From the NCBI RefSeq assembly GCF_041860085.1, contig NZ_CP124747.1:3844001-3908000 (forward strand): a stretch of 64,000 nucleotides of DNA, given 5' to 3'. Positions 1 through 11,106 of the stretch are shown here, in pieces (position 1 is the stretch's first letter; each line of letters begins with the position of its first letter). Under the pieces are notes generated by a model. That model saw nothing but the letters and a program-made list of their open reading frames with translations. It made no database searches and was not told the DNA's origin. The position numbers were made by a program, and so were the translations under genes. This stretch comes from Schlesneria sp. DSM 10557 (GTDB lineage: Bacteria; Planctomycetota; Planctomycetia; Planctomycetales; Planctomycetaceae).

Positions 1-2372
1 GTTCCGCCGAGAATTGTGGCAATGTCCAGTAACGGACAAATCGCCGTCATCACGGGAATTTTTTCAAATCGCTGCTCCGCCAGAGTCAGTACGGCCCCTG
101 GAACGGGCGATTGGTAAACTTCGACAATCCTTTCTCGGGGTTGATACTGCACCGGCGGAAGCACGAGCGGATCCACAACAGCAAGAGGTTGATTGTCAGA
201 GTCCGTTGCTACCACCGACAGCCGTTGTTCACCACCTGCCTCAATCGCATAGAAGTTCGTCTGTCGCTCGGCATCAATAAACTGGAATTGGGGAAGAACA
301 AACGACCTCGCATCTCCGCGGGGCAACTCAATATCACACTTGAGCACGGCTTGGCCGGTTAAGCGCTGGTCAAACTTAAGAAGCCAGACACGCTCATCAT
401 CCTGCGGAGGAAGCGAAGTCTGCTCGACGATGCGCGGCCCGGTACATTCAAACCGGAGCGTTGTCCCAGCACTCTCGGACACAGCCACTTTCAGGGTACG
501 GACTCCTCCCCCCTGAACCTCGACGAGACTCTGGATAAAGGCATGAAAAGTTTGCGGATCAATCCTTCCGAACGTCACAGTCTGCGTCGCAACTCTCGAT
601 GGACGGCGAGTGATCTTTAACTTTCCGGAAAAGCGTGTGTCCTGCGACTGAAATCGAAGTCGTTCGTATTCCTCTCGCAGCGGAACGGGATCCAGGCCAT
701 TGACCTCAGATGCCTCCAGTTCCAGATCCACATCACCGCGAACGACAAACGCCCCCTCAGAGAGACTGGACTGAGGAAGGTAGAGTTCAGGGAGGCTAAT
801 GGTGACCGGTTGTGCTTCAACGGGCCAGATTTCGGGCTCGTGACGCAACGACAACCGAATCTGACTGCTGCTGCCTGCGGCGACAGGGGGATCCAGCAGG
901 ATCCGTAGCTGGTTTGTCCCGACCTCATCGAGGGAATCCAACTGCCACTTCAGTGCCTGGTTCTCGCGAGTGACACTGAGGACCTGCCATTCCGCAGGGA
1001 CCTGGATATCCAGTTCAAACAGGGGTGCAAACTGCGTCTGAACGGTTAAAGCGGCCTGCAGTTCCAGACCTGTTGCATTGACATCCAGAACTGTCGCCAC
1101 CGCCGCCTGTACAGCTCGTTCCTTAGGTTGCGTCGACATCTGCAGCAGGAAATCAGGTTCCCAGATATCGAATCGAAGCGTCTCTGCGGATGTTGTCCCC
1201 GGCGTGTCGACAGAAGAACTTTCCGAAGCAGTCGTCCGCCTGATTCCCGCAGTTGCTTCCACGCGAACGCGCACTCCCGTCGGATGTTGTATACGGAGAT
1301 GTCCGACGTGGGAGCTGACGTTATCGATCCGCAGTGACGGAACCATCCACGAATCACCGGGGTCGGCAGCCATCACACCCTTGAAGGAAATCTTGCGGCT
1401 CCCTTCGAACGCCTGGCCGAATGTCAGTGTCAGATTGGTCCGCTGAGCGTCCTCAGGATCGTCGAGCAGCTCCCAGTCCTCCAGGCCAGTGGCGCTGACA
1501 TCCGAAATTTCGAGCCTGCGAGGAACAGAGAACAACAGTCTTTCGACCGGCTTTCCAAAAATCTGGAGCGAAGTCAGGGCGTGCCAGGTCACCTCACCCG
1601 GAGTCACATGCAGGCCGTAGCCCGTCGAAGCGAACATCAGTGAATCAGCCGCATTTTCGGTCGCTCGATCTGTGATCCTCAACTGCAATCCGGCCGTTCC
1701 GCCCACCGGAATCCGATACTCCGCAGCCAGATCCAGAGGTGCGGGACGCTCGAGCTGAATGTTACCAATGAAAAGTCTTTTTCCCGCAGGAAGCGTCAGC
1801 GTAAAGGCTCCAGCAGGAGCCTGAAGCAGAGGAAACGCGGCAATCTGGTCACTGCCAAGTGACGACAGTTCGGTTACCATTTGCAGTTTGACAGAGTGCT
1901 TTCCCCGTGTATCGGTGAACAGGGAAATCGAGCCGTCTGAGTTGCGACCAATCAGTGCAGGCACATCGTCCACGAGTGCCTGCTCGAGTGAAAGTCGCTG
2001 AAAAGCAAATCGCGATTCGATCCAGTCATTCTCAAACTGCATCAGGTCTGCGGTGACAGTGATGAGTAACTGGTCACCAGAGATCTGCGCTTTGTAGTCC
2101 GCTGACGTCAAGATCAGGGAGGTTGCCGCCGGCACGGCATTCTTCTCTGAATTGGCTCGAGCCTGGGTCAGCAATACGTCAAACTTTGCACGGGGAAGGA
2201 TCACCCCCTGCTTATCCCGCTCGATAATGACATCCAGATCCTCGACGGGAACGAAGATACGACGAGCCTCATTCAGGTCAGAGACCAGATCGCCTGACTG
2301 TGCCTCAAGAAGCAACGGTGAGGAAACGACTAGAAGCAGCACCAGCAAAAGCCGACGATCAGCGTTTAACAT
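1..2372 (-). CDS. Giant exported protein, paralogue of the next gene (C-terminus cut by window edge)
   Basis: An open frame of 790 codons runs from an ATG at 2372 off the left edge. GAGGTG lies about 7 nt upstream of the start. The N-terminus has a basic start and a leucine/valine-rich stretch ending near residue 20, so it is probably a signal peptide. Residues of about 25-60 carry a motif (RRIFVPVEDL, then GVILPRAKFD) that matches the same region of the 1115-aa protein encoded just upstream on the same strand (RLIYMPFKSL, then GSVLIPYADY). The rest looks like beta-rich, low-cysteine repeat domains. I recognise no enzymatic motif. It probably forms a transcription unit with the upstream paralogue (122-bp gap). 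Function unknown; an envelope or surface role is inference from export and size. Confidence 0.85.
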   Translation of the reverse strand, partial: MLNADRRLLLVLLLVVSSPLLLEAQSGDLVSDLNEARRIFVPVEDLDVIIERDKQGVILPRAKFDVLLTQARANSEKNAVPAATSLILTSADYKAQISGDQLLITVTADLMQFENDWIESRFAFQRLSLEQALVDDVPALIGRNSDGSISLFTDTRGKHSVKLQMVTELSSLGSDQIAAFPLLQAPAGAFTLTLPAGKRLFIGNIQLERPAPLDLAAEYRIPVGGTAGLQLRITDRATENAADSLMFASTGYGLHVTPGEVTWHALTSLQIFGKPVERLLFSVPRRLEISDVSATGLEDWELLDDPEDAQRTNLTLTFGQAFEGSRKISFKGVMAADPGDSWMVPSLRIDNVSSHVGHLRIQHPTGVRVRVEATAGIRRTTASESSSVDTPGTTSAETLRFDIWEPDFLLQMSTQPKERAVQAAVATVLDVNATGLELQAALTVQTQFAPLFELDIQVPAEWQVLSVTRENQALKWQLDSLDEVGTNQLRILLDPPVAAGSSSQIRLSLRHEPEIWPVEAQPVTISLPELYLPQSSLSEGAFVVRGDVDLELEASEVNGLDPVPLREEYERLRFQSQDTRFSGKLKITRRPSRVATQTVTFGRIDPQTFHAFIQSLVEVQGGGVRTLKVAVSESAGTTLRFECTGPRIVEQTSLPPQDDERVWLLKFDQRLTGQAVLKCDIELPRGDARSFVLPQFQFIDAERQTNFYAIEAGGEQRLSVVATDSDNQPLAVVDPLVLPPVQYQPRERIVEVYQSPVPGAVLTLAEQRFEKIPVMTAICPLLDIATILGG

Positions 2373-2494
2373 TGTGAATCACCTCGTAACCGAGGAATGG
2401 AATACTTGTGTGTGGATCACGATCTCAATCGCGCCGATCTGTTGCTGGCCCATGCCCTGCTCGCCCCCCGTGATGGGGCATTCCTGGACACTGA

Positions 2495-5400
2495 CTATGT
2501 CGCGGAGGCCGTGGGCTGTGGTTCCAACGGGGGAGTTAAAGGGGGTTTGCGAACTTCGACACGCGTCCCACGGAAGAGACTGTGAATCAGCCAGATCGCA
2601 ACCGCAGCGATGAGGCCGTAAGCAGAGACCTGCAGCCCGTGAAAGACGAGATCGTGATCTTTGAGTGCGTAAGCACAAGCAGCAAAGGCCCCCAGGATCA
2701 GCAGGGTGATCTTGTTGTCCCACGATGTGTTTCGCAGAACCAAAGCAATCGCGGCCAGAGCCCCGCTGACGACGAAGGTGTAAAAGGGAAGATGCCACCA
2801 TGAGACCTCGATCTGGCGGGTTCCCCCCAGGTTCATGTACTGGAACCATTTTCCTTCGGTCGGGAAATCAAAGATTCCCCCGGTATCGTGTCCGATCCAT
2901 TGATCCAGATTCTTTTCACCAAATACGGCACTCTTTCTGCCGAGGAAGAATTCGCCCAATTTTGTTCTCGTCTGAACACTGAAGTTCTGCTGAACCCGGC
3001 CTCCGTCCCTGGTCGTAGGGTTACCGATCAACGAGTATTCGGGGGGTACCCAGACCTTGACGTACAGTTGTTGCACCGCCACGTTCGCGTTCGACGCCCC
3101 ACCAATGAGAGGCAGGCGGGAAACCAGTTTCCCCCCCGCGTTCTGCAGTGGGGTCGGTCGAAATGCATGGCGGAAGATGACCGAAAGCGTGAACGATTCG
3201 TCGGAAGGCTTCGTTCTCGCTACGTTGACGTAATAAGACTCCCAACCCTTGTCCGCGGGCAGTTCCGCCTTTTCCAGCACCGCAGGTTTGCGATCAACAA
3301 GAACCCCTAACGTTTCCACGTTTTCGGGCAGGTCCAGCCGCAGACGCTGACGCTCACTCGATTTCAAAACGTACCGACACCGGTTCGTCCCGACTCCGGC
3401 TCGATCCAGCACGATCTCCACAAGTGCTTTGCTGACGACTGTCTCGACCACGTCCTGCACGTCGTACCGACTGGCGACAACATCAAGCTTTGCTGGTTGT
3501 TTGAAATACCGGTACGCGACAAATCCGTCCTGCGGGGAATGCTCAAGTTCCCGAACATCGATCGGCTCTACATCTCCCCCCGTTGCAGTGGCCTGCACGG
3601 ACAAGGCCCTTTCTTTGACGACCGTCATTTCTCCGACGATTCGCGAAACTGACACCTCCCGCTTACCCTGAGGAGTGTCATCCGAGTCGAACGGATCCAG
3701 CACTCGAATGGGTTCGATTGTCGTCGATTCCTGTCCAGCCCCTTCGCCAGAATTGGGAACGAGGTCGTATTTGACTTCGAATGGTTGCGAGCCCACTACG
3801 TCGCGCTGCATGACGACGGTCCAGGTGACCCAGCCATCTTCGGCTTCCGCCGCCCTTGTCTGCTGCTTGATCGCCGGTGCGGCGCCACCTGCCGTAGAAG
3901 CAATTTGCAGTTTGTCAGCAATCGCTTCTGGAACCGCGAAGCGAAACGTATCGACACCGGCATACTCGACGAAGTAATTCAATAACGTGCCTACCTGAAC
4001 CTGATGTTGTTTGACGTCGGCGCGGGTAACAATCACTGCGGTCAGACGAGTTGGCTTCTGAACTGTCTGAATCGGAATCTCCGCCGGCCGCCGGTTATAG
4101 ATCCACGAGGAAACGAGTCTCGCATTGGGCAATGACTCTGGCCGGGGCGACGGATCGGGTTGAACGTTTACAAGACGTTCCACATCCGAGATGACATCGA
4201 TGGCTTCGGGCGCATAAATCAGAACTCGGCCCACCTCAACCTCGACCTTTTCCGGCTCGAGAAGTGGTGCAACCTGATCTTCTTCCTGCCCCGTCGCGTC
4301 CCATTCACGCACGGCCGTCACCGTGAGGGTGATTGTTCCCTGAGTCTTTTCCCGCAACCCGACCGTCAGCACTGACTTATCAGGCGAAACATCAAACTGC
4401 TTCATCTGATCGCAGATGACATTTTCGATCGTCAGACCTTCCGGAAGTTTGAAATTCAGTTCGAAGACCCCGGCCCGGTCGATCGAGTAATTAAGGATCG
4501 ATTTCAGTCGCAACTGGTCGTCACGGAAGACGAGCTGTGACTGATGATCAACGACCATCCGCGGTTCGACCGGCTTCGCCAGCACGCGTAAGCGAAACTG
4601 GGGGCTGTAGTATTTGTAGTAGAGCGAGCCTGGATGCCTGAGCTTCTGATCAATGTCATTTTCGTCAACACGCAGCAATCCTCGCTGCTCTTCGACAGTG
4701 AGCGTGAGGTCGCTGGACGACTTCACCGAGATTGCTCCGCTTTCGCGGATGACGTCCAGCGCGTGAATTCCGTATGCGGTCGCTCCATCCTGACCGGCAA
4801 TATCTAAAGCGTCGTCGGGCAATGCGCGTTCAGTGTGAATCTCGAGAACAATCTTCCCTTCCGCACGGCTGAGCAATTCCACGCTGACGATCTGACGATC
4901 GTCCTCTTCGCTCGCATTCCATTCCTTCACACGGGCATCTGAGGTGATGTCGAGTACTCGATGGCCTTTGGGAACGACCAGCTTCAACTTGTCGAGTTGG
5001 CCACGCAGGACCTCGTAGGTCAGCCACGCATCCGTATGCACCAGGCCGTCGGCCACGGTAACCTGAGTCAGATTGGTGGCACTGGCGAGAAGTTCCATCT
5101 CTGGCTTGGTTCCAATTCGGGGATGCCAGCGCACAGAGATTTTGTCAGTGGAACCGACGGACGCCTTAATACCAGACTGCTTTTCCGCGAGCTCCATGGG
5201 CTGTGTGGCCAGGCGGGGCTTCAATTCAAATGCCTGATCTGCCTCTGGAACAAGCAGTTCAAATTCGGTGATGCCGACGGGAGGAACTTCCAGCTCAATA
5301 CTCTTGCCTTCAGGGGCCGATCGAACTCGAGCAGTCAGCTCAAGCTCGACCTTGTGCTCTCCCGCTGTCGGAAACAAGAGAGAATAAGTCCCATTTCCCG

Positions 5401-5842
5401 TCCCGCGAAGCAGGACCTTTCCGGAATCGGAGGTCAACTTCCCAATTGCGGCTTCTCCAAACCTGACCGGAACTTCCGCCCACCCCTTCTCCAACACCTG
5501 CACCTTGAACACTGCCGAGATCTGGGCGACATCCTTTTCAACGGTCGCCGAGTAGCTGGCGGACGAGATTACCGCTGCGACAGGAGCCTGCTCAGCCTTT
5601 CGCAGTCCGTCGCCAAACGCTTTTTCCCACATGCGGATGTAGTCGGCGTACGGAATCAGAACCGACCCTTCGGGCTTTTCCAGGACCGACTTCAAGCTCT
5701 TAAATGGCATATAAATCAGACGTTCTGGCGATTTCTCTTTCTCAGTAGCGGGACTTCCAGCATTTTGAGCCGACGCGGGTGCGATACCTGAGAACCAGAC
5801 GCACAGTGTTATTACCAGATGTAAATACCGTGTCGTTTGCAT
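2495..5842 (-). CDS. Giant exported protein with C-terminal membrane segments
   Basis: About 1115 aa from an ATG at 5842, chosen because AAGGA lies 7 nt upstream and because it gives a clean signal peptide (residues 1-25, cleavage near PASA-QN); the frame stays open 17 codons further upstream. The motif RLIYMPFKSL...GSVLIPYADYIRMW occurs near residues 40-70. A very long beta-rich extracytoplasmic part follows. Three hydrophobic segments lie in the last ~110 residues (FYTFVVSGALAAIALVL; ITLLILGAFAACAYAL; LIAAVAIWLIHSLF), then a proline-rich tail. The architecture suggests a large periplasmic or external domain anchored at its C-terminus. No catalytic motif recognised. The paralogous gene follows at 2372. 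Planctomycete-restricted distribution is my expectation, not tested. Confidence 0.88.
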   Translation of the reverse strand: MQTTRYLHLVITLCVWFSGIAPASAQNAGSPATEKEKSPERLIYMPFKSLKSVLEKPEGSVLIPYADYIRMWEKAFGDGLRKAEQAPVAAVISSASYSATVEKDVAQISAVFKVQVLEKGWAEVPVRFGEAAIGKLTSDSGKVLLRGTGNGTYSLLFPTAGEHKVELELTARVRSAPEGKSIELEVPPVGITEFELLVPEADQAFELKPRLATQPMELAEKQSGIKASVGSTDKISVRWHPRIGTKPEMELLASATNLTQVTVADGLVHTDAWLTYEVLRGQLDKLKLVVPKGHRVLDITSDARVKEWNASEEDDRQIVSVELLSRAEGKIVLEIHTERALPDDALDIAGQDGATAYGIHALDVIRESGAISVKSSSDLTLTVEEQRGLLRVDENDIDQKLRHPGSLYYKYYSPQFRLRVLAKPVEPRMVVDHQSQLVFRDDQLRLKSILNYSIDRAGVFELNFKLPEGLTIENVICDQMKQFDVSPDKSVLTVGLREKTQGTITLTVTAVREWDATGQEEDQVAPLLEPEKVEVEVGRVLIYAPEAIDVISDVERLVNVQPDPSPRPESLPNARLVSSWIYNRRPAEIPIQTVQKPTRLTAVIVTRADVKQHQVQVGTLLNYFVEYAGVDTFRFAVPEAIADKLQIASTAGGAAPAIKQQTRAAEAEDGWVTWTVVMQRDVVGSQPFEVKYDLVPNSGEGAGQESTTIEPIRVLDPFDSDDTPQGKREVSVSRIVGEMTVVKERALSVQATATGGDVEPIDVRELEHSPQDGFVAYRYFKQPAKLDVVASRYDVQDVVETVVSKALVEIVLDRAGVGTNRCRYVLKSSERQRLRLDLPENVETLGVLVDRKPAVLEKAELPADKGWESYYVNVARTKPSDESFTLSVIFRHAFRPTPLQNAGGKLVSRLPLIGGASNANVAVQQLYVKVWVPPEYSLIGNPTTRDGGRVQQNFSVQTRTKLGEFFLGRKSAVFGEKNLDQWIGHDTGGIFDFPTEGKWFQYMNLGGTRQIEVSWWHLPFYTFVVSGALAAIALVLRNTSWDNKITLLILGAFAACAYALKDHDLVFHGLQVSAYGLIAAVAIWLIHSLFRGTRVEVRKPPLTPPLEPQPTASAT

Positions 5843-6090
5843 GAGCCTGTCCTTGCGTTCCCTGGGGCGCGAGCTGCTATGCAGCACCGTCAATTTAGGT
5901 AACGCCCCATTACCAGGGTAAGTTCAGCAGAAGGGGAGAATGATGTCGAGTCTGCGGATTCGGAAAAGCAGCCAAAATGCACTCTGAACAACGATCAGTC
6001 AATTCAGTTCGTTCCTGCAATGCTCTTCGACGTTCGCGACAACGATAAAACTCCCGCCTTTTATCCACATGAATCAGAATGCAACAGCAA

Positions 6091-6891
6091 TCACCTGGCT
6101 TGCATCAGTTCGATCGTCTCGTGCAGAAACGCCGCTTGCGTCACAATGGACAGCCCCAGCGGCGTGTGAAGCGTGCGTTCTTCAAAAGGGAGTACTGAAC
6201 GATCCGTCTGCCTGTGCATGCCATGGACGACCCCCACGACCAGGGGTCGGTTGTCGACAACCATCACCACGGGCGCCCCGCTGTCACCACCGAAAGCCTG
6301 ATAATCGACGAGCAGAGTCTTCGCCGATTTAACAGGACTGAGCGGATGTGAGGCAATGGAGCCCCGACGCAGGACTGGCCAGCCCGCCTCATTCGCCTCC
6401 AGTTTCGCAGGGAAACAGGGAATCCACGTTTCTGCAGCGACGCGCACGGTCCGATCGTGGACTCGCGAGGCATCGGCAATCTGTTCGAGGGAAAACGGCT
6501 TCGCATAGACTCCTTCGGGCAAGTCAAACTGCAAGGTGGCAATATCCACGTCGGGGTGGCGAGTCCAAAGCGGCTCTCCCTGGTTCCGAATGGCCAGGCG
6601 ATGGGGACTTCGCAAATAGGAATCTTCCTGGGCTTTTGTCCGCAACATAATCTGGCATTCGTTGCCCGACATCTGCTCGAAGACATGAGCCGCCGTTGCA
6701 AGAATCACTCGCCGGGGCCGATCAGGGTCTGTGTCACTTGAGGCAATCAGAAAGCCGGTCCCGGAATGATCGTCGTCGGTGACCCGAAACGTTGCTTCCA
6801 GCAACTCTTCAATCGGCTCCGTGGCGTCAGCTCTGTACGCGAACGAGACCAAGAGCAGTACCACGAGCCGTCGTGCCATCCGTGCAGCCAT
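6091..6891 (-). CDS. Trypsin-like serine protease (exported)
   Basis: A 266-aa protein. Start at the ATG at 6891 because GGAGG lies 8 nt upstream; the frame is open 24 codons further. Residues 1-23 look like a signal peptide (RMARRLVVLLLVSFAYRADA). The chymotrypsin-fold triad is readable: His69 in ATAAHVF, Asp116 in HPDVDIATL and Ser204 in FGGDSGAPVV. It is a short stand-alone protease domain with no PDZ, so it is not a DegP/HtrA protein. It lies upstream of, and co-oriented with, the two giant exported proteins; the 248-bp gap leaves co-transcription uncertain. Substrate unknown. Confidence 0.85.
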   Translation of the reverse strand: MAARMARRLVVLLLVSFAYRADATEPIEELLEATFRVTDDDHSGTGFLIASSDTDPDRPRRVILATAAHVFEQMSGNECQIMLRTKAQEDSYLRSPHRLAIRNQGEPLWTRHPDVDIATLQFDLPEGVYAKPFSLEQIADASRVHDRTVRVAAETWIPCFPAKLEANEAGWPVLRRGSIASHPLSPVKSAKTLLVDYQAFGGDSGAPVVMVVDNRPLVVGVVHGMHRQTDRSVLPFEERTLHTPLGLSIVTQAAFLHETIELMQAR

Positions 6892-7304
6892 CGTCAGAAC
6901 CTCCACTTCCTGGAAGGAGCGTCTGCCAGCGCCAAAAAGACGCCTCCGAACGTGTACCCACATTACTTTTGTAAGACAGGATTATTCAAGTGACACCCGT
7001 TGAGATTGTGAACTTGCTCCATGACAAGTGGCTTTTTACCACATTCTCCCCCCCCTCACCGGCCATGACGATCAAGAAATGTGACCGGCAGGGCCGATGC
7101 GATCACTTGCATCGACTCTGCAACTTGTGATAGCGTCGAAGGTTGGTCTGATAAGCCTTCACGTTCGTGTCGAAACACGCGACAGCAACTCGCATTTCCT
7201 GTTAGATTTGGTACTGCCATTTCACGGAACGGGTGTCGCAAAGGATGCGGATTGACCGGCCTTTCGCAAACGTTTGTCCTTCTGAGAAAGAATCACCAGG
7301 TACT
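6892..7304. other. Divergent intergenic region, no gene seen
   Basis: This stretch lies between the protease gene (minus) and the isocitrate dehydrogenase gene (plus). It contains a run of nine C near 7048-7056 and several short open frames without ribosome-binding sites. I see no convincing RNA gene. It should hold both divergent promoters, which I could not place. Confidence 0.4.
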
Positions 7305-8477
<1,173 letters not shown>

Positions 8478-8511
8478 CAGGACGCACCCGTCAGTCCAGA
8501 ATATTGAGTGT

Positions 8512-8539
8512 CACTGGCGTGCGATTTCGCACGCCAGTG
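8512..8539 (+). terminator. Hairpin terminator after icd
   Basis: A perfect 13-bp inverted repeat (8512-8524 with 8527-8539, effective TTT-type loop) lies 35 nt after the icd stop codon, followed by CTCTTTCT. The T-tract is short, so efficiency is uncertain. Confidence 0.65.
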
Positions 8540-8590
8540 CTCTTTCTGGCTCATCACAGGATCCTTAGCTGGCAGGATTCGAGAATTTTC

Positions 8591-9676
8591 ATGGATGAAG
8601 CCGCGCTGCACGAATTGCTCTCCGGCCGCCGTGCTGGCCCTGGCGCCTCCCTCCTTCGGGGTGGATTAACACTCGCTTCATCGGCGTACTCCGCAGTGAT
8701 GACCCTGCGTAATACAGCGTACGACCAAGGCTGGCTCAAGACCCATCGCGTCTCTGTCCCGGTCATCAGTCTGGGCAATATCACCACAGGCGGAACGGGA
8801 AAGACCCCCACCGCAGCCTGGCTTGCGAATTGGCTGCGTGCCTGCGGTCGTCGCCCGGGATTGCTCAGCCGTGGGTATCGTGCACTCAGCCCCACCGACC
8901 AAAGCAACACAGGCGAGCAGCCCCAGTGCGGGAATGATGAGAAACTTGTCCTCGACCGCCTTTGCCCGGAAGTCCCTCACCTACAGCAGAAGGACCGTGT
9001 GGGATCCGCCAGGCGAGCCGTTCAGGAATTCGGCTGTGACGTCCTCTTGCTTGACGACGGATTCCAGCACCGGCGGCTCGATCGCGACCTGGACCTCGTC
9101 CTCATCGATGCCCTGCAGCCTTGGGGCTACGGATATCCGTTACCCCGTGGACTCCTGCGAGAACGGCAAACCGGCTTATCACGAGCGGATTTGATCCTGA
9201 TTACCAGAGCGAATCAGTGTTCGAAACACGATCTCGCAACTCTTCGATCCGAACTGCAGCGCCTGTGCCCCGGTACTGCTTGCATCGATCTGGCCTTCAA
9301 GCCAACGCAAGCGGTGGATCTCCACTGGCAGGCCCATCCGTTGAGCACACTTAAGGACAAGAACTGCATCGCATTTTGCGGGATTGGCAACCCAAAAGGG
9401 TTCGAGCAGACAGTCTCGTCGATTGAAGCAAACTGCAAACAGTTCCATCACTTCGCAGACCACCACCACTACTCGCGAAACGACCTCCTTGAACTCGAAC
9501 AACTGGCGGCCACTGTCGGTGCAGATGTCGTGCTGACGACGCAGAAAGACCTTGTGAAGATTGCTGCGGACCAGTGGAACGGCCCCCCATTACTTGCCAT
9601 CGAAATCGGACTAGAGTTTCTTGCTGGCCAGGACCTTCTGGAAACACGACTGCGGCAAATCCTCCACTCGACTTAA
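8591..9676 (+). CDS. lpxK: Tetraacyldisaccharide 4'-kinase
   Basis: A 361-aa inner-membrane-associated kinase that phosphorylates the 4' position of the lipid A precursor disaccharide. Start at ATG 8591 (MDEAALHELLSG); 29 upstream in-frame codons are not family-like. The P-loop GNITTGGTGKTP is at residues 62-73, followed by RPGLLSRGYR and by DVLLLDDGFQHRRLDRDLDLVL, all hallmarks of LpxK. The C-terminal domain has HHFADHHHYSRNDL and VLTTQKDLVKI. Length is slightly above the usual 320-350. It indicates that this organism makes lipid A. No other lipid A gene is adjacent. Confidence 0.93.
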   Translation: MDEAALHELLSGRRAGPGASLLRGGLTLASSAYSAVMTLRNTAYDQGWLKTHRVSVPVISLGNITTGGTGKTPTAAWLANWLRACGRRPGLLSRGYRALSPTDQSNTGEQPQCGNDEKLVLDRLCPEVPHLQQKDRVGSARRAVQEFGCDVLLLDDGFQHRRLDRDLDLVLIDALQPWGYGYPLPRGLLRERQTGLSRADLILITRANQCSKHDLATLRSELQRLCPGTACIDLAFKPTQAVDLHWQAHPLSTLKDKNCIAFCGIGNPKGFEQTVSSIEANCKQFHHFADHHHYSRNDLLELEQLAATVGADVVLTTQKDLVKIAADQWNGPPLLAIEIGLEFLAGQDLLETRLRQILHST

Positions 9677-9773
9677 TGGTCGCAACCCTGAAGAGTGTCT
9701 AGGTAAAACCTTCGGATACACGTACAATCGGGAACACCGGTTTGATTTCAATTGCCCTACGAGGAGCCACACC

Positions 9774-10961
9774 ATGCTGTCACAACTCAGTCGTCGCGAT
9801 TGCCTGAAATGGGGAAGCACCGGCATCGGCCTGTACCTGATTGGACCCAACTCTCCGCAGTGGCTTGCGGCACAGCAGGCCCCTCCTGACCACCAGTTGA
9901 TCGTCAGGACGGAAACGCCCCTCAATGCAGAGCCTTCACTGGATAAGTTGCTCGACCACTGGATCACCCCGACAGCGGCCTTCTTCATCCGCAACCACGG
10001 GACGGCCCCCAAAATCGATGCGAAGGGATACAAACTGACCGTCGAGGGACTTGTTGAGAAGCCTCTCACCCTCGGACTGTCGGAACTGACTGAACAATTT
10101 GGACTGCACTCGGTCACAGCGACACTGACTTGCTCGGGAAATCGGAGAACCGAGTTCAATCGAGTCAAGAAGGTTCCTGGCGTACAGTGGGATGCTGGTG
10201 CCATCGGCAACGCCGAATGGCGCGGATCACGCTTGTCAGACGTACTGAAAAAAGCAGGAATCAAGCCCGGAGCCAAACACGTCTGGTTCGAAGGCCTGGA
10301 CGAGATCACCGAGAAGGGAGAGACCTTCCCATTCGGTGGCTCGATTCCTCTTGAGAAAGCTCTGGCAGACACACCCGCAGCTCCAGGCTGCCTGCTGGCC
10401 ACAATGATGAACGGAAAGCCCCTCACCACCGAACACGGCTACCCGCTTCGCACAATTGTTCCGGGCTTTATTGGCGCCCGTAGCGTCAAATGGCTCTCCA
10501 AAATCACCGTTAGCGATCAGCCTTCGCCCAACCACTATCTGGCCCACGCGTACAAGGTGATCACGGAAGACACCCCCGCAGCAGTCGACGCGGCGCCTCC
10601 GATCTACGAATACCCGCTGAACTCGATCATCTGCTCTCCCGCTCCGAACGCGATGGTTTCAGGCGAGCGTCTGACCGTTCGCGGCGTTGCTCTCTCCAGC
10701 GGCCGTACCGGCACCCGGATTAAGACAGTTGAAGTTTCGGCAGACGGCGGTACCACCTGGCAGTCGACCAAGATCACCTCGCCCATCCGTGACTTCTGCT
10801 GGCTTCACTGGTCCGTCGAAGTTCCACTGACCCCACAGACGCAAAGCCTCCTCGTTCGTGCGGTAACGACTGACGACGAATCACAACCGCAGGAGACCCC
10901 CTGGAACATGAAAGGTTATCAGTACAACGGTTGGCACAAGGTCGACCTCAAAGTGAGCTGA
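9774..10961 (+). CDS. Sulfite-oxidase-type molybdopterin oxidoreductase (Tat-exported)
   Basis: A 395-aa protein; the start at ATG 9774 has GAGGAG 7 nt upstream. The N-terminus SRRDCLKWGSTGIGLYLIG is a twin-arginine signal. The oxidoreductase molybdopterin-binding domain (about residues 60-250) contains the molybdenum-ligating cysteine region TLTCSGNRRTEFN. The C-terminal part (about 270-395; VRGVALSSGRTGTRIKTVEVSADGGTTW) is the Mo-co oxidoreductase dimerisation domain. It therefore resembles periplasmic sulfite dehydrogenase/oxidase (SorA/SoxC class) and probably oxidises sulfite, but the physiological substrate and electron acceptor are unknown; no cytochrome partner is adjacent. Confidence 0.9.
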   Translation: MLSQLSRRDCLKWGSTGIGLYLIGPNSPQWLAAQQAPPDHQLIVRTETPLNAEPSLDKLLDHWITPTAAFFIRNHGTAPKIDAKGYKLTVEGLVEKPLTLGLSELTEQFGLHSVTATLTCSGNRRTEFNRVKKVPGVQWDAGAIGNAEWRGSRLSDVLKKAGIKPGAKHVWFEGLDEITEKGETFPFGGSIPLEKALADTPAAPGCLLATMMNGKPLTTEHGYPLRTIVPGFIGARSVKWLSKITVSDQPSPNHYLAHAYKVITEDTPAAVDAAPPIYEYPLNSIICSPAPNAMVSGERLTVRGVALSSGRTGTRIKTVEVSADGGTTWQSTKITSPIRDFCWLHWSVEVPLTPQTQSLLVRAVTTDDESQPQETPWNMKGYQYNGWHKVDLKVS

Positions 10962-10996
10962 CCTGCAGTTGGCTACCCTCGCTTGGGTCGCTGACT

Positions 10997-11037
10997 CAGC
11001 CCCGCCGCATCGTTCCCATACCGATGTCGCGGGGCTG
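10997..11037 (+). terminator. Hairpin terminator after the molybdoenzyme gene
   Basis: CAGCCCCGC (10997-11005) pairs with GCGGGGCTG (11029-11037), with a further imperfect GCATCG/CGATGT stem inside. The downstream sequence is TGTTCATTT. It lies between convergent genes and may serve both. Confidence 0.6.
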
Positions 11038-11106
11038 TGTTCATTTCCGGGCAGCTAAGCCCACTGATTGATGCGAAAGCTGTTCTTGCTTACCCACGCG
11101 ACCAGT

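Noticed and set aside
6061-6069. TTATCCACA, a perfect DnaA box, in the gap before the serine protease gene
   Set aside because: Only one copy is visible in the region and no AT-rich unwinding element or further boxes lie near; single matches are expected by chance.
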